A stretch of DNA of 64,000 nt from Nocardia seriolae NBRC 15557 (GCF_007990715.1 NZ_BJWY01000026.1:1-64000); one strand, 5' to 3'. Shown: positions 46,985 through 57,067, counted from the first letter of the stretch. Notes: a model not told the origin generated them from the letters alone. Made by a program: numbers and translations.

Positions 46985-47377
46985 ATGACCGTGATCGACA
47001 CACCAGGCACCGCGACCAGCATCAGCGGCTGGACCCAGGCTTGCCGACTGGATTCTCTGATTCCGGGCCGCGGCGTGGCGGTTCTGCTCAAGGGTGGCCG
47101 GCAGGCGGCCCTGTTCCTCACCACCGACGGCACCCTATACGCCGTCGGCAATATCGATCCCTTCGGCCGGGCGGCGGTCATGTCGCGCGGCCTGGTCGGC
47201 GACCGCGGCGGCGTGCCGGTGGTGGCCTCGCCGCTGCTCAAGCAGGCGTTCTCGCTGATCGACGGGAGCTGCCTGGACGACGGATCCATCTCGCTGCCGG
47301 TGTACGCGGTTCGCGTGGTGGACGGTGTGGTCGCTGTGTCCAACGACCCCGTCCAGTTCCCCGGCGGTCCGGCATGA
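46985..47377 (+). CDS. nirD: Nitrite reductase small subunit NirD
   Basis: A 130-residue Rieske-fold subunit without the Cys/His ligands of true Rieske proteins, as is normal for NirD (NIDPFGRAAVMSRGLVGDRG; FSLIDGSCLDDG). It stabilises and assists NirB. ATG 46985 has GGAGGAGAG upstream. The stop overlaps the nnaR start (ATGA). Confidence 0.94.
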   Translation: MTVIDTPGTATSISGWTQACRLDSLIPGRGVAVLLKGGRQAALFLTTDGTLYAVGNIDPFGRAAVMSRGLVGDRGGVPVVASPLLKQAFSLIDGSCLDDGSISLPVYAVRVVDGVVAVSNDPVQFPGGPA

Positions 47378-48957
47378 CCGAGGTCGACGGCGGTACCCCG
47401 CTCGCTGGATTCACGGTCGGCATCACGGCCGCCCGACGCGCCGACGAACTCGGCACCCTGCTCGCCCGCCGGGGCGCGAACATCGTTTCAGCCCCGGCCA
47501 TCCGGATCATTCCGCTCGCCGACGACACCGAGCTGGAGCGCGTGACGCGCCGGCTGGTCGACGACCCGCCGCAGATCACGGTGGCCACCACCGGCATCGG
47601 CTTCCGCGGCTGGATGGAGGCCGCGGAGGGCTGGGGCCTGGCCGAGGAGCTGCGCGACACCCTGGGCTCGACCCGCATGCTGGCCCGCGGCCCCAAGGCC
47701 AAGGGCGCGATCCGCGCCGCGGAACTGCGCGAGGAATGGTCTCCCGCTTCCGAATCCAGCGCCGAGGTGCTGGATCACCTGCTGGCCGAGGGCGTCGAGG
47801 GCGTCCGCATCGCGGTGCAGCTGCACGGCGCGACCACCGAGTGGGAGCCGGTTCCCGACTTCTGCGAGGTGCTGCGCATGGCCGGGGCCGACGTGGTCCC
47901 GGTTCCGGTCTACCGGTGGGTCCCGCCGGACGACCGCACCCCCATGGACCGCCTCATCGAGGGCATCGTCACCGCCGGACTGGACTGCGTGACCTTCACC
48001 AGCGCCCCCGCCGTGGCGTCACTGCTCATGCGTGCCAAGGAGACCGGGCTGCTGGAGGCCGTCCTGCACGCCTTCCGCACCCGGGTGCTGCCCGCCTGCG
48101 TCGGGCCCATCACGGCCGCCCCGCTCGAGGAGCTGGGCGTGACCACCTCCATGCCCGGCCGCGCCCGGCTGGGCGCGCTGGCCCGGCACGTCGCCGAGGA
48201 ACTGCCCCGGCGCGCCAATCGGATTCAGGCCGCGGGCCACAATCTGAGCGTGCGCGGCGGCTGCGTGGTCGTCGACGGCCAGGTGCGTCAGCTGGCGCCC
48301 GCGCCGATGGCGCTCATGCGTTCGCTGGCCCGCCAGCCCGGTCGCGTGGTCTCGCGCGAGGATCTGCTCGCCGCCCTGCCCGGCGGCGGTGACGACACCC
48401 ACGCCGTGGAGACCGCCATCGCCCGCCTGCGCGCGGGCCTGGGCACCCCCAAGGCGATTCAGACCGTGGTCAAGCGCGGTTACCGGCTGGCGCTGGACCC
48501 GGCCGAACGCATCGACAATCCGCACCCGGAACCGGCGGGTCCGGCCGGCCGCCAGCCGTCCCCGGCGCACTCGGCGGGCCTGGGCGCACGCCGCGAGATG
48601 CCGTCGCGCGGCTTCGGCGGACGCCCGGTGCCCGAGGTGCCCCCGGCCGGTGCGGCGCCGCGCCGGCCCGGCTCGCCCAGCGCGGTCAACGGTGCCGCGC
48701 GTCCCGCGATGGCCCCGACGGTCGCCGGAAACGGTGTCGCCCGGCCGGTCTCGGCCGCCGAGGCGCAGCCCAACGGCGCGGTGCGACAGCCCGGCGGCGC
48801 AGTACGGCAGCCGGGCGGCGCGGTGCGACAGCCCGATAGTGCGGTGCGGCAGCCCGGCGGCATGGTGCGCCAGCCCAAGGGTGCTGTACGGCAGTCTTTT
48901 CCGGCACGGTCGTTCGGTCCGGCGGGTTCCGCGGGCCCGGCCCGGGGCGTCTGGTGA
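47374..48957 (+). CDS. nnaR: NnaR-type nitrate/nitrite regulator (HemD-like domain plus winged helix)
   Basis: A 527-residue protein: uroporphyrinogen-III-synthase-like domain (about 10-265; PLAGFTVGITAARRADEL, CVGPITAAPLEELG) followed by an OmpR-type winged helix (about 285-375; SVRGGCVVVDGQ...SREDLLAALPGG...IQTVVKRGYRL). In Streptomyces and mycobacteria NnaR activates nitrate/nitrite genes with GlnR. It has an extra ~150-residue Pro/Gly/Ala-rich C-terminal tail with six GAVRQPG repeats. Coupled to nirD (ATGA) and cbiX (GTGA). Confidence 0.9.
   Translation: MTEVDGGTPLAGFTVGITAARRADELGTLLARRGANIVSAPAIRIIPLADDTELERVTRRLVDDPPQITVATTGIGFRGWMEAAEGWGLAEELRDTLGSTRMLARGPKAKGAIRAAELREEWSPASESSAEVLDHLLAEGVEGVRIAVQLHGATTEWEPVPDFCEVLRMAGADVVPVPVYRWVPPDDRTPMDRLIEGIVTAGLDCVTFTSAPAVASLLMRAKETGLLEAVLHAFRTRVLPACVGPITAAPLEELGVTTSMPGRARLGALARHVAEELPRRANRIQAAGHNLSVRGGCVVVDGQVRQLAPAPMALMRSLARQPGRVVSREDLLAALPGGGDDTHAVETAIARLRAGLGTPKAIQTVVKRGYRLALDPAERIDNPHPEPAGPAGRQPSPAHSAGLGARREMPSRGFGGRPVPEVPPAGAAPRRPGSPSAVNGAARPAMAPTVAGNGVARPVSAAEAQPNGAVRQPGGAVRQPGGAVRQPDSAVRQPGGMVRQPKGAVRQSFPARSFGPAGSAGPARGVW
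48775..48900 (+). repeat. Six 21-bp tandem repeats in the nnaR tail
   Basis: In-frame units encode GAVRQPG, GAVRQPG, GAVRQPD, SAVRQPG, GMVRQPK and GAVRQSF. Third positions differ among units. Likely a flexible, positively charged linker. Confidence 0.88.
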
Positions 48958-49766
48958 GTGCCCCCGCCCTGGTCCTGGTGGCGCACGGCACCAGGAGCAC
49001 GCGGGGCGTGGAGATGATCGCCGATCTGGCGGCCGCGGTGACCCGGGAGCTGAGTGCCTCGGCCTTCTCGGACGCGGCCCGGTTCGGGATCCCCGAGACA
49101 GGTGCCGGTGCCGATTTCGGGGCCGCATCGGCATCGTTGCGTGAATTGGCGATCACGGCCGCGCCGACGGTGCGGACCGCGTTCGTGGATGTGCTGGGGC
49201 CGTCCCCGGCCGAGGTGTTGCGGGAGCTGGATCCGGTTCCCGCCGTGGTGGTCCCGGCGTTCCTGGCCTCGGGCTACCACGTGTATCAGGATGTGCCGCG
49301 AGAGGTGGCCGCGAGTGCGCACGATGCGGTCGCGGTCACCCAGGCCATGGGTCCGGACCCGGCGCTGGCGGAGGTCATGCGGCTGCGACTGCGGGCCGCG
49401 GGCTGGCAGCCGGGCGACGCGGTGGTGTTCGCCGCCGCGGGGTCCTCGGATGCCCGTGCGCGCCGGGACGTCCAACGGTCGGCGAACCTGCTCTCGGAGC
49501 GGCTCGGCACCCCCGCCCACCTGGCCTACATCGCCACGGGCGAGCCGCGGGTGCCGGAAGTGGTGGCGGCCGTGCGGGCTTCGGGCGCGCGCCGGGTGTT
49601 CATCGCCTCGTACCTGCTCGCGCACGGGCTGTTCCACCAGCGCCTGCACGAGGCCGGTGCGGACGGTGTGGCCGAGCCGATCGGCGTCCACCCCGCCATC
49701 GTTAGTTTGCTGGTAAGTCGCTACACCTCTGCGGCACATGCTCTTTCGGTCGCGAAAGCCGCCTGA
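48954..49766 (+). CDS. Sirohydrochlorin chelatase, CbiX/SirB-like
   Basis: A 270-residue chelatase that inserts metal (iron for siroheme, cobalt for cobalamin) into sirohydrochlorin. Duplicated halves, with the first catalytic His in LVLVAHGTRSTRG and another in SGYHVYQDVP; AHGLFHQRL in the second half. The position after nirBD-nnaR points to siroheme supply for NirB. GTG overlaps the nnaR stop. Confidence 0.9.
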   Translation: MSAPALVLVAHGTRSTRGVEMIADLAAAVTRELSASAFSDAARFGIPETGAGADFGAASASLRELAITAAPTVRTAFVDVLGPSPAEVLRELDPVPAVVVPAFLASGYHVYQDVPREVAASAHDAVAVTQAMGPDPALAEVMRLRLRAAGWQPGDAVVFAAAGSSDARARRDVQRSANLLSERLGTPAHLAYIATGEPRVPEVVAAVRASGARRVFIASYLLAHGLFHQRLHEAGADGVAEPIGVHPAIVSLLVSRYTSAAHALSVAKAA

Positions 49767-49860
49767 AACGAATCGCCCGAAACTACGATGGCTTGGCGGT
49801 TCCGGAAATACGTGCCAGTCTTTCAAGCGACATTTCCATATTGATTGGGAGGACCTCGTC

Positions 49861-50088
49861 TTGAAGAAATTCGCTGTCACCGCAGGGCTGATCGCGGCGT
49901 GTGCCGCAGGCACTTTCGGTACCGCTGCCGCCGATGACGACCAGGGTGTCGTCGTGGGTGTGGACCCGGCGGGTGCGTGCGCTTTCTACCACCTGACCCC
50001 CGAGCAGTGCCAGCAGGCGCTGCAGCCCGGCGTCGGCATGACCGTTCAGGGCCAGGCGTGGACCGGTTACAACGTGGGCGTTCACTGA
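49861..50088 (+). CDS. Small secreted protein, unknown function
   Basis: A 75-residue exported protein. TTG 49861 has GGGAGGA upstream. The signal peptide MKKFAVTAGLIAACAAGTFG is followed by TAAA-DDD cleavage. The ~50-residue mature part has two cysteines (ACAFYHLTPEQCQQAL) likely to pair. No family recognised. Followed by a terminator. Confidence 0.78.
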   Translation: MKKFAVTAGLIAACAAGTFGTAAADDDQGVVVGVDPAGACAFYHLTPEQCQQALQPGVGMTVQGQAWTGYNVGVH

Positions 50089-50109
50089 AACGCTCAAATT
50101 TCACAATTC

Positions 50110-50145
50110 GATTCGGGTCGGCACCTTCGGGTGCCGACCCGAATC
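50110..50145 (+). terminator. Rho-independent terminator with TTCG tetraloop
   Basis: GATTCGGGTCGGCACC (50110-50125), TTCG, GGTGCCGACCCGAATC (50130-50145), then GTTTG. Confidence 0.85.
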
Positions 50146-50289
50146 GTTTGCTGGGGCCTGTGATCTCCGCCACGGTCGCTAGCCGTTTGCTATCGCAATG
50201 CAACGTTTTCGGCCCCTATCACGGGACTGCATCGCCGACCGAATCGCGTTCCCGCTGAGTGGAACCGCCGCGTCCGATCGTCGGGCGGA

Positions 50290-50919
50290 TCAGCCCTTCG
50301 GCGTTTGCAACGCCGGATACCAGATGTCGGTGAGGACGTTCGCGGCTTCCTCGGCCGAGACCTCGATGGTGCCCTGCATGGCCCACCGGGTGAAGAACCG
50401 TTCCAATTGGGCCACAAGCAGTTCCACGCGCAGGCGCGCCTCCTCCTGGCGGTCGGCGGGCCAGCGGGACAGGTACGAGCTCATGACATTGGGCAGGGCC
50501 ATGATGCCTTCCCTTGCCACCTCGCGGAATTCGGGTTCCAGGGCGGTCGCCTCGTCCCAGGCGGGCAGCAGATCCTTGTAGTCCTGGAACCAGTCGATCG
50601 CCCGGCGCATCCAGGCCGCGAACTCCTCGCGCGAGCCGGTGTCGAGCACGTGGTCGAGGTCCGCGTAGAAGTGCTGGACGCTGGGCAGCGTGCCCTGTTC
50701 GGCAATGGCGCGCAAGACATCCGGCTTGCCGGTGAAGTGCAGGTAGAAGGTGGCGCGGCTGCAGCCGACGGCGGCGGCGATGTCATCCACGCGAACCGGT
50801 GCGTAGCCCTGGGTGGTGAACAGTCCCTTGGCGGCCTCGATGAGCCGGCTGCGGGTCTGCCGCTTCTGTTCGTCGCGCAGGGAGGTGCGGCGAGAGGTGT
50901 CGCTGTCGGATCGGGTCAC
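50290..50919 (-). CDS. TetR-family regulator of the divergent catabolic operon
   Basis: A 209-residue TetR protein (HTH: AAKGLFTTQGYAPVRVDDIA, GCSRATFYLHFTGKPDVLRA). GTG 50919 is chosen because longer forms extend into the operator. It is divergent from the monooxygenase operon and separated by a 19-bp palindrome, so it likely represses that operon. The ligand could be an operon substrate or acyl-CoA product. Confidence 0.88.
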   Translation of the reverse strand: MTRSDSDTSRRTSLRDEQKRQTRSRLIEAAKGLFTTQGYAPVRVDDIAAAVGCSRATFYLHFTGKPDVLRAIAEQGTLPSVQHFYADLDHVLDTGSREEFAAWMRRAIDWFQDYKDLLPAWDEATALEPEFREVAREGIMALPNVMSSYLSRWPADRQEEARLRVELLVAQLERFFTRWAMQGTIEVSAEEAANVLTDIWYPALQTPKG

Positions 50920-50946
50920 GCCTGAATGATAGACGTAAGTCGACTC

Positions 50947-50965
50947 ACTAGACACGGTGTCTAGT
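50947..50965. promoter_or_regulatory. TetR operator palindrome
   Basis: ACTAGACAC-G-GTGTCTAGT is a perfect 19-bp inverted repeat between divergent tetR (50919) and the monooxygenase (51036). Confidence 0.75.
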
Positions 50966-51035
50966 TAGTGTTAGCGTGTGTGGTACATCACGTCCGGCAG
51001 GGGAATGTGACCCATGGCCGCACCAGGAGAGTGAA

Positions 51036-52418
51036 TTGGCTGCGCTATCTGCACAGAATCGTGAATTGCCCAGGGTCTGCGTCATCGGCGCGGGACCGTC
51101 CGGCATCACCGCCGCGAAGCGGCTGGCCGAATACGGCATTCCCTTCGATTGCTACGAGGCCTCGGACGAGGTGGGCGGCAACTGGTATTACAAGAACCCC
51201 AACGGGATGTCGGCCTGCTACCAGAGCCTGCACATCGACACCTCGAAGTTCCGGCTCCAGTTCGAGGATTTCCCGGCCCCCGAGGAATGGCCCGACTTCC
51301 CGCATCACAGCCAATTGCACCGGTATTTCCAGGATTACGTCGACCACTTCGGCCTCCGGGATCGAATCCTGTTCGACAACAAGGTGATCTCGGCCGAGCG
51401 GGGTGACGACGGCCTGTGGACGGTCACCACCGATCAGGGCTGCGTCGAGACCTACGACGCGCTGATCGTGGCCAACGGCCACCACTGGGATCCGCGCACC
51501 CCCGACTACCCGGGCGAGTTCGACGGCACGCTGATCCACTCGCACGCCTACAACGACCCGTTCGACCCGGTCGATATGCGCGGCAAGCGGGTCGTGGTGG
51601 TGGGCATGGGCAATTCGGGCCTGGACATCGCCTCGGAGCTGTCGCAGAAGTTCATTGCCGAGAAGCTGTGGGTGTCGGCGCGGCGCGGCGTGTGGGTGCT
51701 GCCCGAGTACGTCAACGGCAAGGTCGGCGACACCCAGGTGGTGCCGGCCTGGATGCCGCCGAAGGTGGCGCTCAAGCTCAAGCAGCGCTTCGTGGTCAAG
51801 AACCGCGGCCGCATGGAGGATTACGGCCTGCCCAAGCCGGATCACCTGCCGTTCGAGGCGCATCCGTCGGCGAGCGAGGAGTTCCTGCACCGGGTCGGCT
51901 GCGGCGATATCGCCTTCAAGCCCGCCATCAGCCGATTGGACGGCAGGACGGTGCATTTCGCGGACGGCACGTCCGAGGAGGTGGATGTCGTGGTGTGTGC
52001 CACCGGGTATCACATCAGCTTCCCGTTCTTCACCGACCCGGCGCTGCGGCCCGATGGCAACAACAAGCTGCCGCTGTGGCGTCAAATGGCGCTGCCCGGT
52101 GTCGACAATCTGTTCTATCTCGGTCTGGCACAGGCGATGCCGACCCTGGTGAACTTCGCCGAGCAGCAGTCCAAGCTGGTCGCGGCATACCTGACCGGCA
52201 ATTACGCGCTGCCCTCACCCGCCGATATGGCCGCGGACGCGGCACGGGTCGAGGCGGAACGCGCCGCGCGCTACTACAGCTCGCCGCGCCACACCATCCA
52301 GGCCGACTTCGACATCTACGTCCGGGAGCAGAAGAAGGAGCTCGCGGACGGGGCGCGGCGCGCTGCGGCGGCGGGGAACCCGCTGCCGGTACCGGGCCGG
52401 GCAGCGGTCCGGGTCTAG
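51036..52418 (+). CDS. Flavin-containing monooxygenase (MymA/BVMO-related)
   Basis: A 460-residue FAD/NADPH enzyme: GAGPSGITAAKRL FAD fold, second Rossmann VVVVGMGNSGLDIASEL, and the FMO fingerprint FDGTLIHSHAYNDP (FxGxxxHxxxY). TTG 51036 has AGGAG 7 nt upstream. Oxygenates ketones, amines or sulfides. First gene of a five-gene operon with esterase, acyl-CoA synthetase, amidohydrolase and SDR, suggesting ketone to ester oxidation as one step. Confidence 0.9.
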   Translation: MAALSAQNRELPRVCVIGAGPSGITAAKRLAEYGIPFDCYEASDEVGGNWYYKNPNGMSACYQSLHIDTSKFRLQFEDFPAPEEWPDFPHHSQLHRYFQDYVDHFGLRDRILFDNKVISAERGDDGLWTVTTDQGCVETYDALIVANGHHWDPRTPDYPGEFDGTLIHSHAYNDPFDPVDMRGKRVVVVGMGNSGLDIASELSQKFIAEKLWVSARRGVWVLPEYVNGKVGDTQVVPAWMPPKVALKLKQRFVVKNRGRMEDYGLPKPDHLPFEAHPSASEEFLHRVGCGDIAFKPAISRLDGRTVHFADGTSEEVDVVVCATGYHISFPFFTDPALRPDGNNKLPLWRQMALPGVDNLFYLGLAQAMPTLVNFAEQQSKLVAAYLTGNYALPSPADMAADAARVEAERAARYYSSPRHTIQADFDIYVREQKKELADGARRAAAAGNPLPVPGRAAVRV

Positions 52419-52433
52419 GGGAGGGGTAGCGGA

Positions 52434-53582
52434 ATGAGCAACGTCGCTGGATTCTGTGCCGACGAATTCTCGTCTGTCCGTGCGGCATTCACCGAGCAGG
52501 TGGAGTCGGGCGCGGAGCTGGGCGCTTCGGTCTGTGTGACCGTGGACGGCGAGACTGTGGTCGATCTCTGGGGTGGTTACGCCGACCCGGAAAAGGCCCG
52601 GCCGTGGACCGAGGACACTCTGGTCAACACCTTCTCCATCACCAAGACCATGGTGGCGCTGTGCGCGCTGCTGCTGGTGGATCGCGGTGAGCTGGACGTG
52701 CACCAGCAGGTGGCCCACTACTGGCCGGAGTTCGCGGCCAATGGCAAGGCCGATATCGAAGTGCGGCACCTGCGTTCGCACACCTCGGGAGTCTCGGGCT
52801 GGGAGGCCCCCATTGTGCTGTCGGACATCTACGACACCGATGCGGCCGCGGATCGCCTTGCGGCGCAGGCACCCTGGTGGGAGCCGGGCACCGCGTCGGG
52901 CTATCACGCCATGAACTACGGCCACCTGATGGGCGCGGTGATCAAGCGGATCACCGGGCGTCCGCTGGGCCGGTTCTTCGCCGAGGAGCTGGCCGGTCCG
53001 CTGGGCGCGGACTTCCACATCGGCATGGCCGCAGGCGATCTCGATCGCATCGCCACCCTGGTGCCGCCGGAGCTGCCGGAGTTCGACCGGTCCCTGCTGC
53101 CGCAGGACAGCGTCATGTTCAAGACGCTGTTCCAGCCGCTGCTGGACTTCGCCGAGGTCGGCACGCCGGAGTGGCAGCGGGCCGAGCTGGGCGGCATGGG
53201 CGGGCACGGCAATGCCCGCTCCATCGCCCGGTTGCAGTCGCTGATCAGCAATGGCGGGGCGCTGGGTGGCCGGAAGTTCCTGTCGGACAAGACCATCGAG
53301 CTCATCTTCGAGCCGCAGTCCGACGGCGTGGATCTGGCCATCATGATGCCGCTGCGCTTCGGCATCGGCTACGGCCTGCCGCAGCCGCAGACCGCGCCGC
53401 AGGTGCCCGACGGCAAGGTGTGCTGGTGGAACGGGCTCGGCGGGGCGCACGTGGTCAACGACCTGGAGCATCGGGTCACCTTCGCCTACGCCATGAACCG
53501 GATGGCGCCGGGCCTGATCGGCTCCGACCGCGCCGACGCCTATCTGAAAGCGACCTTCGACACAGTCCTGGGGCGTGCGTGA
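52434..53582 (+). CDS. Beta-lactamase-fold serine hydrolase/esterase
   Basis: A 382-residue class-C beta-lactamase-like protein of the EstB/LipL type. SxxK motif FSITKTM near residue 68, catalytic Tyr in GYHAMNYGHL, and a GGAHVV third motif. No signal peptide, so intracellular ester hydrolysis rather than antibiotic resistance. 15 bp after the monooxygenase, fitting hydrolysis of its ester product. Confidence 0.9.
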   Translation: MSNVAGFCADEFSSVRAAFTEQVESGAELGASVCVTVDGETVVDLWGGYADPEKARPWTEDTLVNTFSITKTMVALCALLLVDRGELDVHQQVAHYWPEFAANGKADIEVRHLRSHTSGVSGWEAPIVLSDIYDTDAAADRLAAQAPWWEPGTASGYHAMNYGHLMGAVIKRITGRPLGRFFAEELAGPLGADFHIGMAAGDLDRIATLVPPELPEFDRSLLPQDSVMFKTLFQPLLDFAEVGTPEWQRAELGGMGGHGNARSIARLQSLISNGGALGGRKFLSDKTIELIFEPQSDGVDLAIMMPLRFGIGYGLPQPQTAPQVPDGKVCWWNGLGGAHVVNDLEHRVTFAYAMNRMAPGLIGSDRADAYLKATFDTVLGRA

Positions 53583-53640
53583 CGCGCTTCACTCGGGCAA
53601 GCTGCGAAGGTTGCCGCAATCGGATTCGAGGACTTGATTC

Positions 53641-55302
53641 ATGACCAACGCCGTTGACCTCCAGGCATTCGCCGCGCAGATCGCCGGAAAGCTGACCGGT
53701 CCGGGCGGGCCGTTCGAGATGACGGTCGAGCAGGTGCTGGGCGCGCCGCAGCCGGTGTTCAAGCATCGCCACGGCTCGCTGCTCGAGCTGCTGGAAGCCT
53801 CCCGCGAGCTGGGCGACCTCGACTACCTGGTGTCCGCGCGGACCCGCTACACCTTCGCCGAGCACTACGCGGCCGCCGGTGCGCTGGCCGCGGCGCTGGC
53901 CGAACGCTACGGCGTCGGCAAGGGCGACCGCGTCGGCATCCTGGCCGCGAACGCCGCCGAGTGGGTGCTGACCTTCTGGGCCGCACAGCGGCTGGGCGCG
54001 ATTCCCGTCGGCTATAACGCCTGGTGGGCCCCGCGTGAGATCGCCTACGGCTTGGAGCATTCCGCGCCGAAGGTGCTGATCGCCGACGCCAAGCGGGCCG
54101 CACTGGCCGCCGAGACGGGCACCGATATCCCCGTGCTCACCATGGAGACCGACGTGCCCGCGCTGCTCGCGGAATTCGCGGGCGGCAATCCGAGCGCGGA
54201 GCTGAGCGAGGATGATCCGGCGATCATCCTCTACACCAGCGGCACCACCGGCCGCCCCAAGGGCGTGGTGCACACCCAGCGGAACCTGGTGGCCGTCGCG
54301 GACTACCACCGATTCATGGACGCGCTCGCCGCCGGTTTCCGCGGCCAGGTCTGGGACGGCTCCCCGGCCGCGCGCCGCTACCTGGCGACCATGCCGCTGT
54401 TCCACATCGCGAGCCTGCACAATCTGTCGATCCCGCGGCTCACCACCGGTGATGCGGTGGTGTTCCCGACCTCGGGCGAGTTCGATGCCGAATCGCTGCT
54501 GAAGCTGGTGGAGACCGAGCGGGTCACCAACTGGGCGGCGGTGCCGACGCTGGCGAGTCGCATTCTGGGCGTGGACATCTCGAAGTACGACCTGTCCTCG
54601 CTGACGGCGTTCTCGCTGAATTCCGCACCGGCCTCCCCGGCCCTGGTGCAGCGGCTGCGCGAGCGGTTCCCGGTCGCGCTCCAGGGTCTGACCACCAGCT
54701 ACGGCTGCACCGAGTCCGGCACCGCCGCGACCGTCGCCACCCCGCCGGAGCTGGCCGCGGACAACGAGACGGTGGGCCGCGCGGTGGTCGGGGTCTCGAT
54801 CGAGGTCCGCGATCCCGACGGCAAGGTGGTGCCCGACGGCGAGGAGGGCGAGATCTGCGTGCGCAGCCCGTACGTCATGCTCGGCTACTGGAACAACGAG
54901 GACGCCACCGCGGCGGCCATCGACGAGCACCGCTGGCTGCGCACGGGCGATTTCGGCACCCTGCGCGCGGGCAAGCTCTACATCTCCGGCCGCCGGTCGG
55001 ATCTGATCCTGCGCGGCGGCGAGAACGTCTACCCGCAGGAGATCGAGAACGTCCTGGACGAGCATCCGGCGGTGCGGGAGTCGGCCGTGATCGGCGTCCC
55101 GCACGAGGATCTCGGTCAGGAGGTGGCCGCCATCGTCGTTGTGGACCAACCGGATTCGACGACCGCGGACGAGCTGCGCGATCACGTGGCCAGGCAGCTG
55201 GCCTACTTCAAGGTGCCGGCCCGCTGGCTGATCACCGCGGAACCCCTGCCGCGCAATGCCACCGGCAAGGTGCTGCGCCGCGATCTATCGCTCGGGGAGT
55301 GA
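53641..55302 (+). CDS. Acyl-CoA synthetase (class I adenylate-forming, FadD-like)
   Basis: A 553-residue AMP-forming ligase: P-loop [14 protein letters not shown]5 SYGCTESG, A7 LRTGDF, A8 [20 protein letters not shown], and the catalytic Lys in [11 protein letters not shown]. It activates a carboxylic acid to its CoA thioester, the acid presumably released by the upstream esterase. Chain-length preference unknown. Operon third gene, 6-bp gap to the next. Confidence 0.93.
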   Translation: MTNAVDLQAFAAQIAGKLTGPGGPFEMTVEQVLGAPQPVFKHRHGSLLELLEASRELGDLDYLVSARTRYTFAEHYAAAGALAAALAERYGVGKGDRVGILAANAAEWVLTFWAAQRLGAIPVGYNAWWAPREIAYGLEHSAPKVLIADAKRAALAAETGTDIPVLTMETDVPALLAEFAGGNPSAELSEDDPAIILYTSGTTGRPKGVVHTQRNLVAVADYHRFMDALAAGFRGQVWDGSPAARRYLATMPLFHIASLHNLSIPRLTTGDAVVFPTSGEFDAESLLKLVETERVTNWAAVPTLASRILGVDISKYDLSSLTAFSLNSAPASPALVQRLRERFPVALQGLTTSYGCTESGTAATVATPPELAADNETVGRAVVGVSIEVRDPDGKVVPDGEEGEICVRSPYVMLGYWNNEDATAAAIDEHRWLRTGDFGTLRAGKLYISGRRSDLILRGGENVYPQEIENVLDEHPAVRESAVIGVPHEDLGQEVAAIVVVDQPDSTTADELRDHVARQLAYFKVPARWLITAEPLPRNATGKVLRRDLSLGE

Positions 55303-55308
55303 ATTCCT

Positions 55309-57054
55309 GTGTACGACACCATTATCAAGAACGGGCGCTGGTTCGACGGGACGGGCGCGCCCTCGGCCCTGCGCAATCTGGGCATCCGGGACGGGCGGGT
55401 GGCGACCGTGTCGGCCGCGCCGCTGGACGAGACCGATTGCGCGCGAGTGATCGACGCGACCGGCCGCTGGGTGCTGCCGGGCATGATCGACATCCACACC
55501 CACTACGACGTGGAGGTGCTGCTGGATCCGACGCTGTCGGAGTCGCTGCGGCACGGGGTGACCACGCTGGTGCTGGGTTCCTGCTCGCTGTCCACGGTGC
55601 ACGTGGCGGGGCAGGACGCGGGTGACCTGTTCGGCCGGGTGGAGGCGATTCCGCGCAAGCACGTGGTCGCCGCGGTCGACGGGTTGAAGACCTGGAACAG
55701 CGCGCACGGGTACGTGCAGGCGCTGGAGTCGCTGCCGCTGGGCCCGAATATCGCCGCCTTCATCGGACATTCGGATATTCGCACCGCCCAGCTGGGTCTG
55801 CGCCGGGCGACCGATCCGGCGGTGAAGCCCAGCGAGGCGGAGCTGTCGGCCATGGAGCACAAGCTGCGCGAGGCCCTCGACGCGGGCTTCGTCGGCATGT
55901 CCTCGCAGCAGCTGCTGTTCGACAAGCTCGACGGCGAGGTGTGCCGGTCGCGCACGCTGCCCTCGACCTATGCCACCGCCAAGGAGCGGCGGCGGCTGAA
56001 TCGGATACTGCGCGACCGCAAGCGGGCGCTGCAGGGCGGTCCCGACGTGGCGCGGCCGCAGAGCCTGATCGCCATGGCGGCCGGCAGCCTGGGCATCTTC
56101 CGGCCCGAGCTGAAGGTGAGCCTGCTGTCGGCGGCCGACATCAAGGCGATTCCCGGCGTGGTGAAGATCTTCCCGTTGATCGGCAAGGTCCTCAACCGGC
56201 TGGGCGGCGACTTCCGCTGGCAGCATCTGCCGGTCCCGTTCGAGGTGTACTCCGACGGCATCGACCTGCCCGTGTTCGAGGAATTCGGTTCCGGCGCAGC
56301 GGCTCTGCACCTGTCCAACCAGCTGGAGAAGCGGCACGAGCTGTTCGCCGATCCCGAATACCGGCGGCAGTTCCGCAAGGACTACGACAAGAAGTGGGGC
56401 CCGCGCGTGTGGCACCGGGACTTCTTCGACGCCGAGATCACCGAATGCCCGGATCCGAGCGTGGTCGGCAAGACTTTCGGTCAGGTCGGCGTGGATCGCG
56501 GCGGCATCCACCCGGTGGACGCCTTCCTCGACCTGCTGGTCGAGCACGGCTCGGGGGTGCGCTGGCGCACCACCATCTCCAACCACCGTCCCGAGGTGCT
56601 CGACGTGCTGGCCGCGGATCCCAGTATGCAGCTGGGCTTCTCGGACGCGGGCGCGCACCTGCGGAACATGGCCTTCTACAATTTCGGGCTGCGGTTCCTG
56701 AAGCGGGTGCACCGGGCGCAGCAGCAGGGGCGGCCGTTCATGACGGTCGAGCACGCCGTGCACCGGGTTACCGGGGAGCTGGCCGACTGGTACGACCTCG
56801 ACACCGGCCACCTGCGCGAGGGCGATCGGGCCGATGTGCTGATCATCGATCCGGCCCGCCTCGACGAGAGCCTGGAAGCCTACGCCGAGAACCCGATTCC
56901 CGAATTCGACAACCTGTCCCGCATGGTCAACCGCAATGACGACACCGTCACCGCGGTGCTGGTCAACGGCGAGTACGTCTTCGGACTCGGCGAGAAGGCG
57001 GCGGGGCTGGGCAAGGAGCGCACCGGTGAATTCCTGCGCGCCGGACGCCGCTGA
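55309..57054 (+). CDS. N-acyl-D-amino-acid deacylase-like amidohydrolase
   Basis: A 581-residue metal-dependent hydrolase. N-terminal metal site GMIDIHTHYD, then FIGHSDIRTAQLG, TISNHRPEVLDVL and the catalytic Asp in GFSDAGAHLRNMA. Cleaves an amide, ester or ring substrate in the pathway; D-aminoacylase is only the nearest described activity. GTG 55309. Confidence 0.87.
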   Translation: MYDTIIKNGRWFDGTGAPSALRNLGIRDGRVATVSAAPLDETDCARVIDATGRWVLPGMIDIHTHYDVEVLLDPTLSESLRHGVTTLVLGSCSLSTVHVAGQDAGDLFGRVEAIPRKHVVAAVDGLKTWNSAHGYVQALESLPLGPNIAAFIGHSDIRTAQLGLRRATDPAVKPSEAELSAMEHKLREALDAGFVGMSSQQLLFDKLDGEVCRSRTLPSTYATAKERRRLNRILRDRKRALQGGPDVARPQSLIAMAAGSLGIFRPELKVSLLSAADIKAIPGVVKIFPLIGKVLNRLGGDFRWQHLPVPFEVYSDGIDLPVFEEFGSGAAALHLSNQLEKRHELFADPEYRRQFRKDYDKKWGPRVWHRDFFDAEITECPDPSVVGKTFGQVGVDRGGIHPVDAFLDLLVEHGSGVRWRTTISNHRPEVLDVLAADPSMQLGFSDAGAHLRNMAFYNFGLRFLKRVHRAQQQGRPFMTVEHAVHRVTGELADWYDLDTGHLREGDRADVLIIDPARLDESLEAYAENPIPEFDNLSRMVNRNDDTVTAVLVNGEYVFGLGEKAAGLGKERTGEFLRAGRR

Positions 57055-57067
57055 GGAGCGAAATACT

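Noticed and set aside
44110-47343. 1077-codon minus-strand frame opposite nirB-nirD
   Set aside because: Open only because of codon bias of the real genes; composition is non-protein-like and nothing is recognisable.
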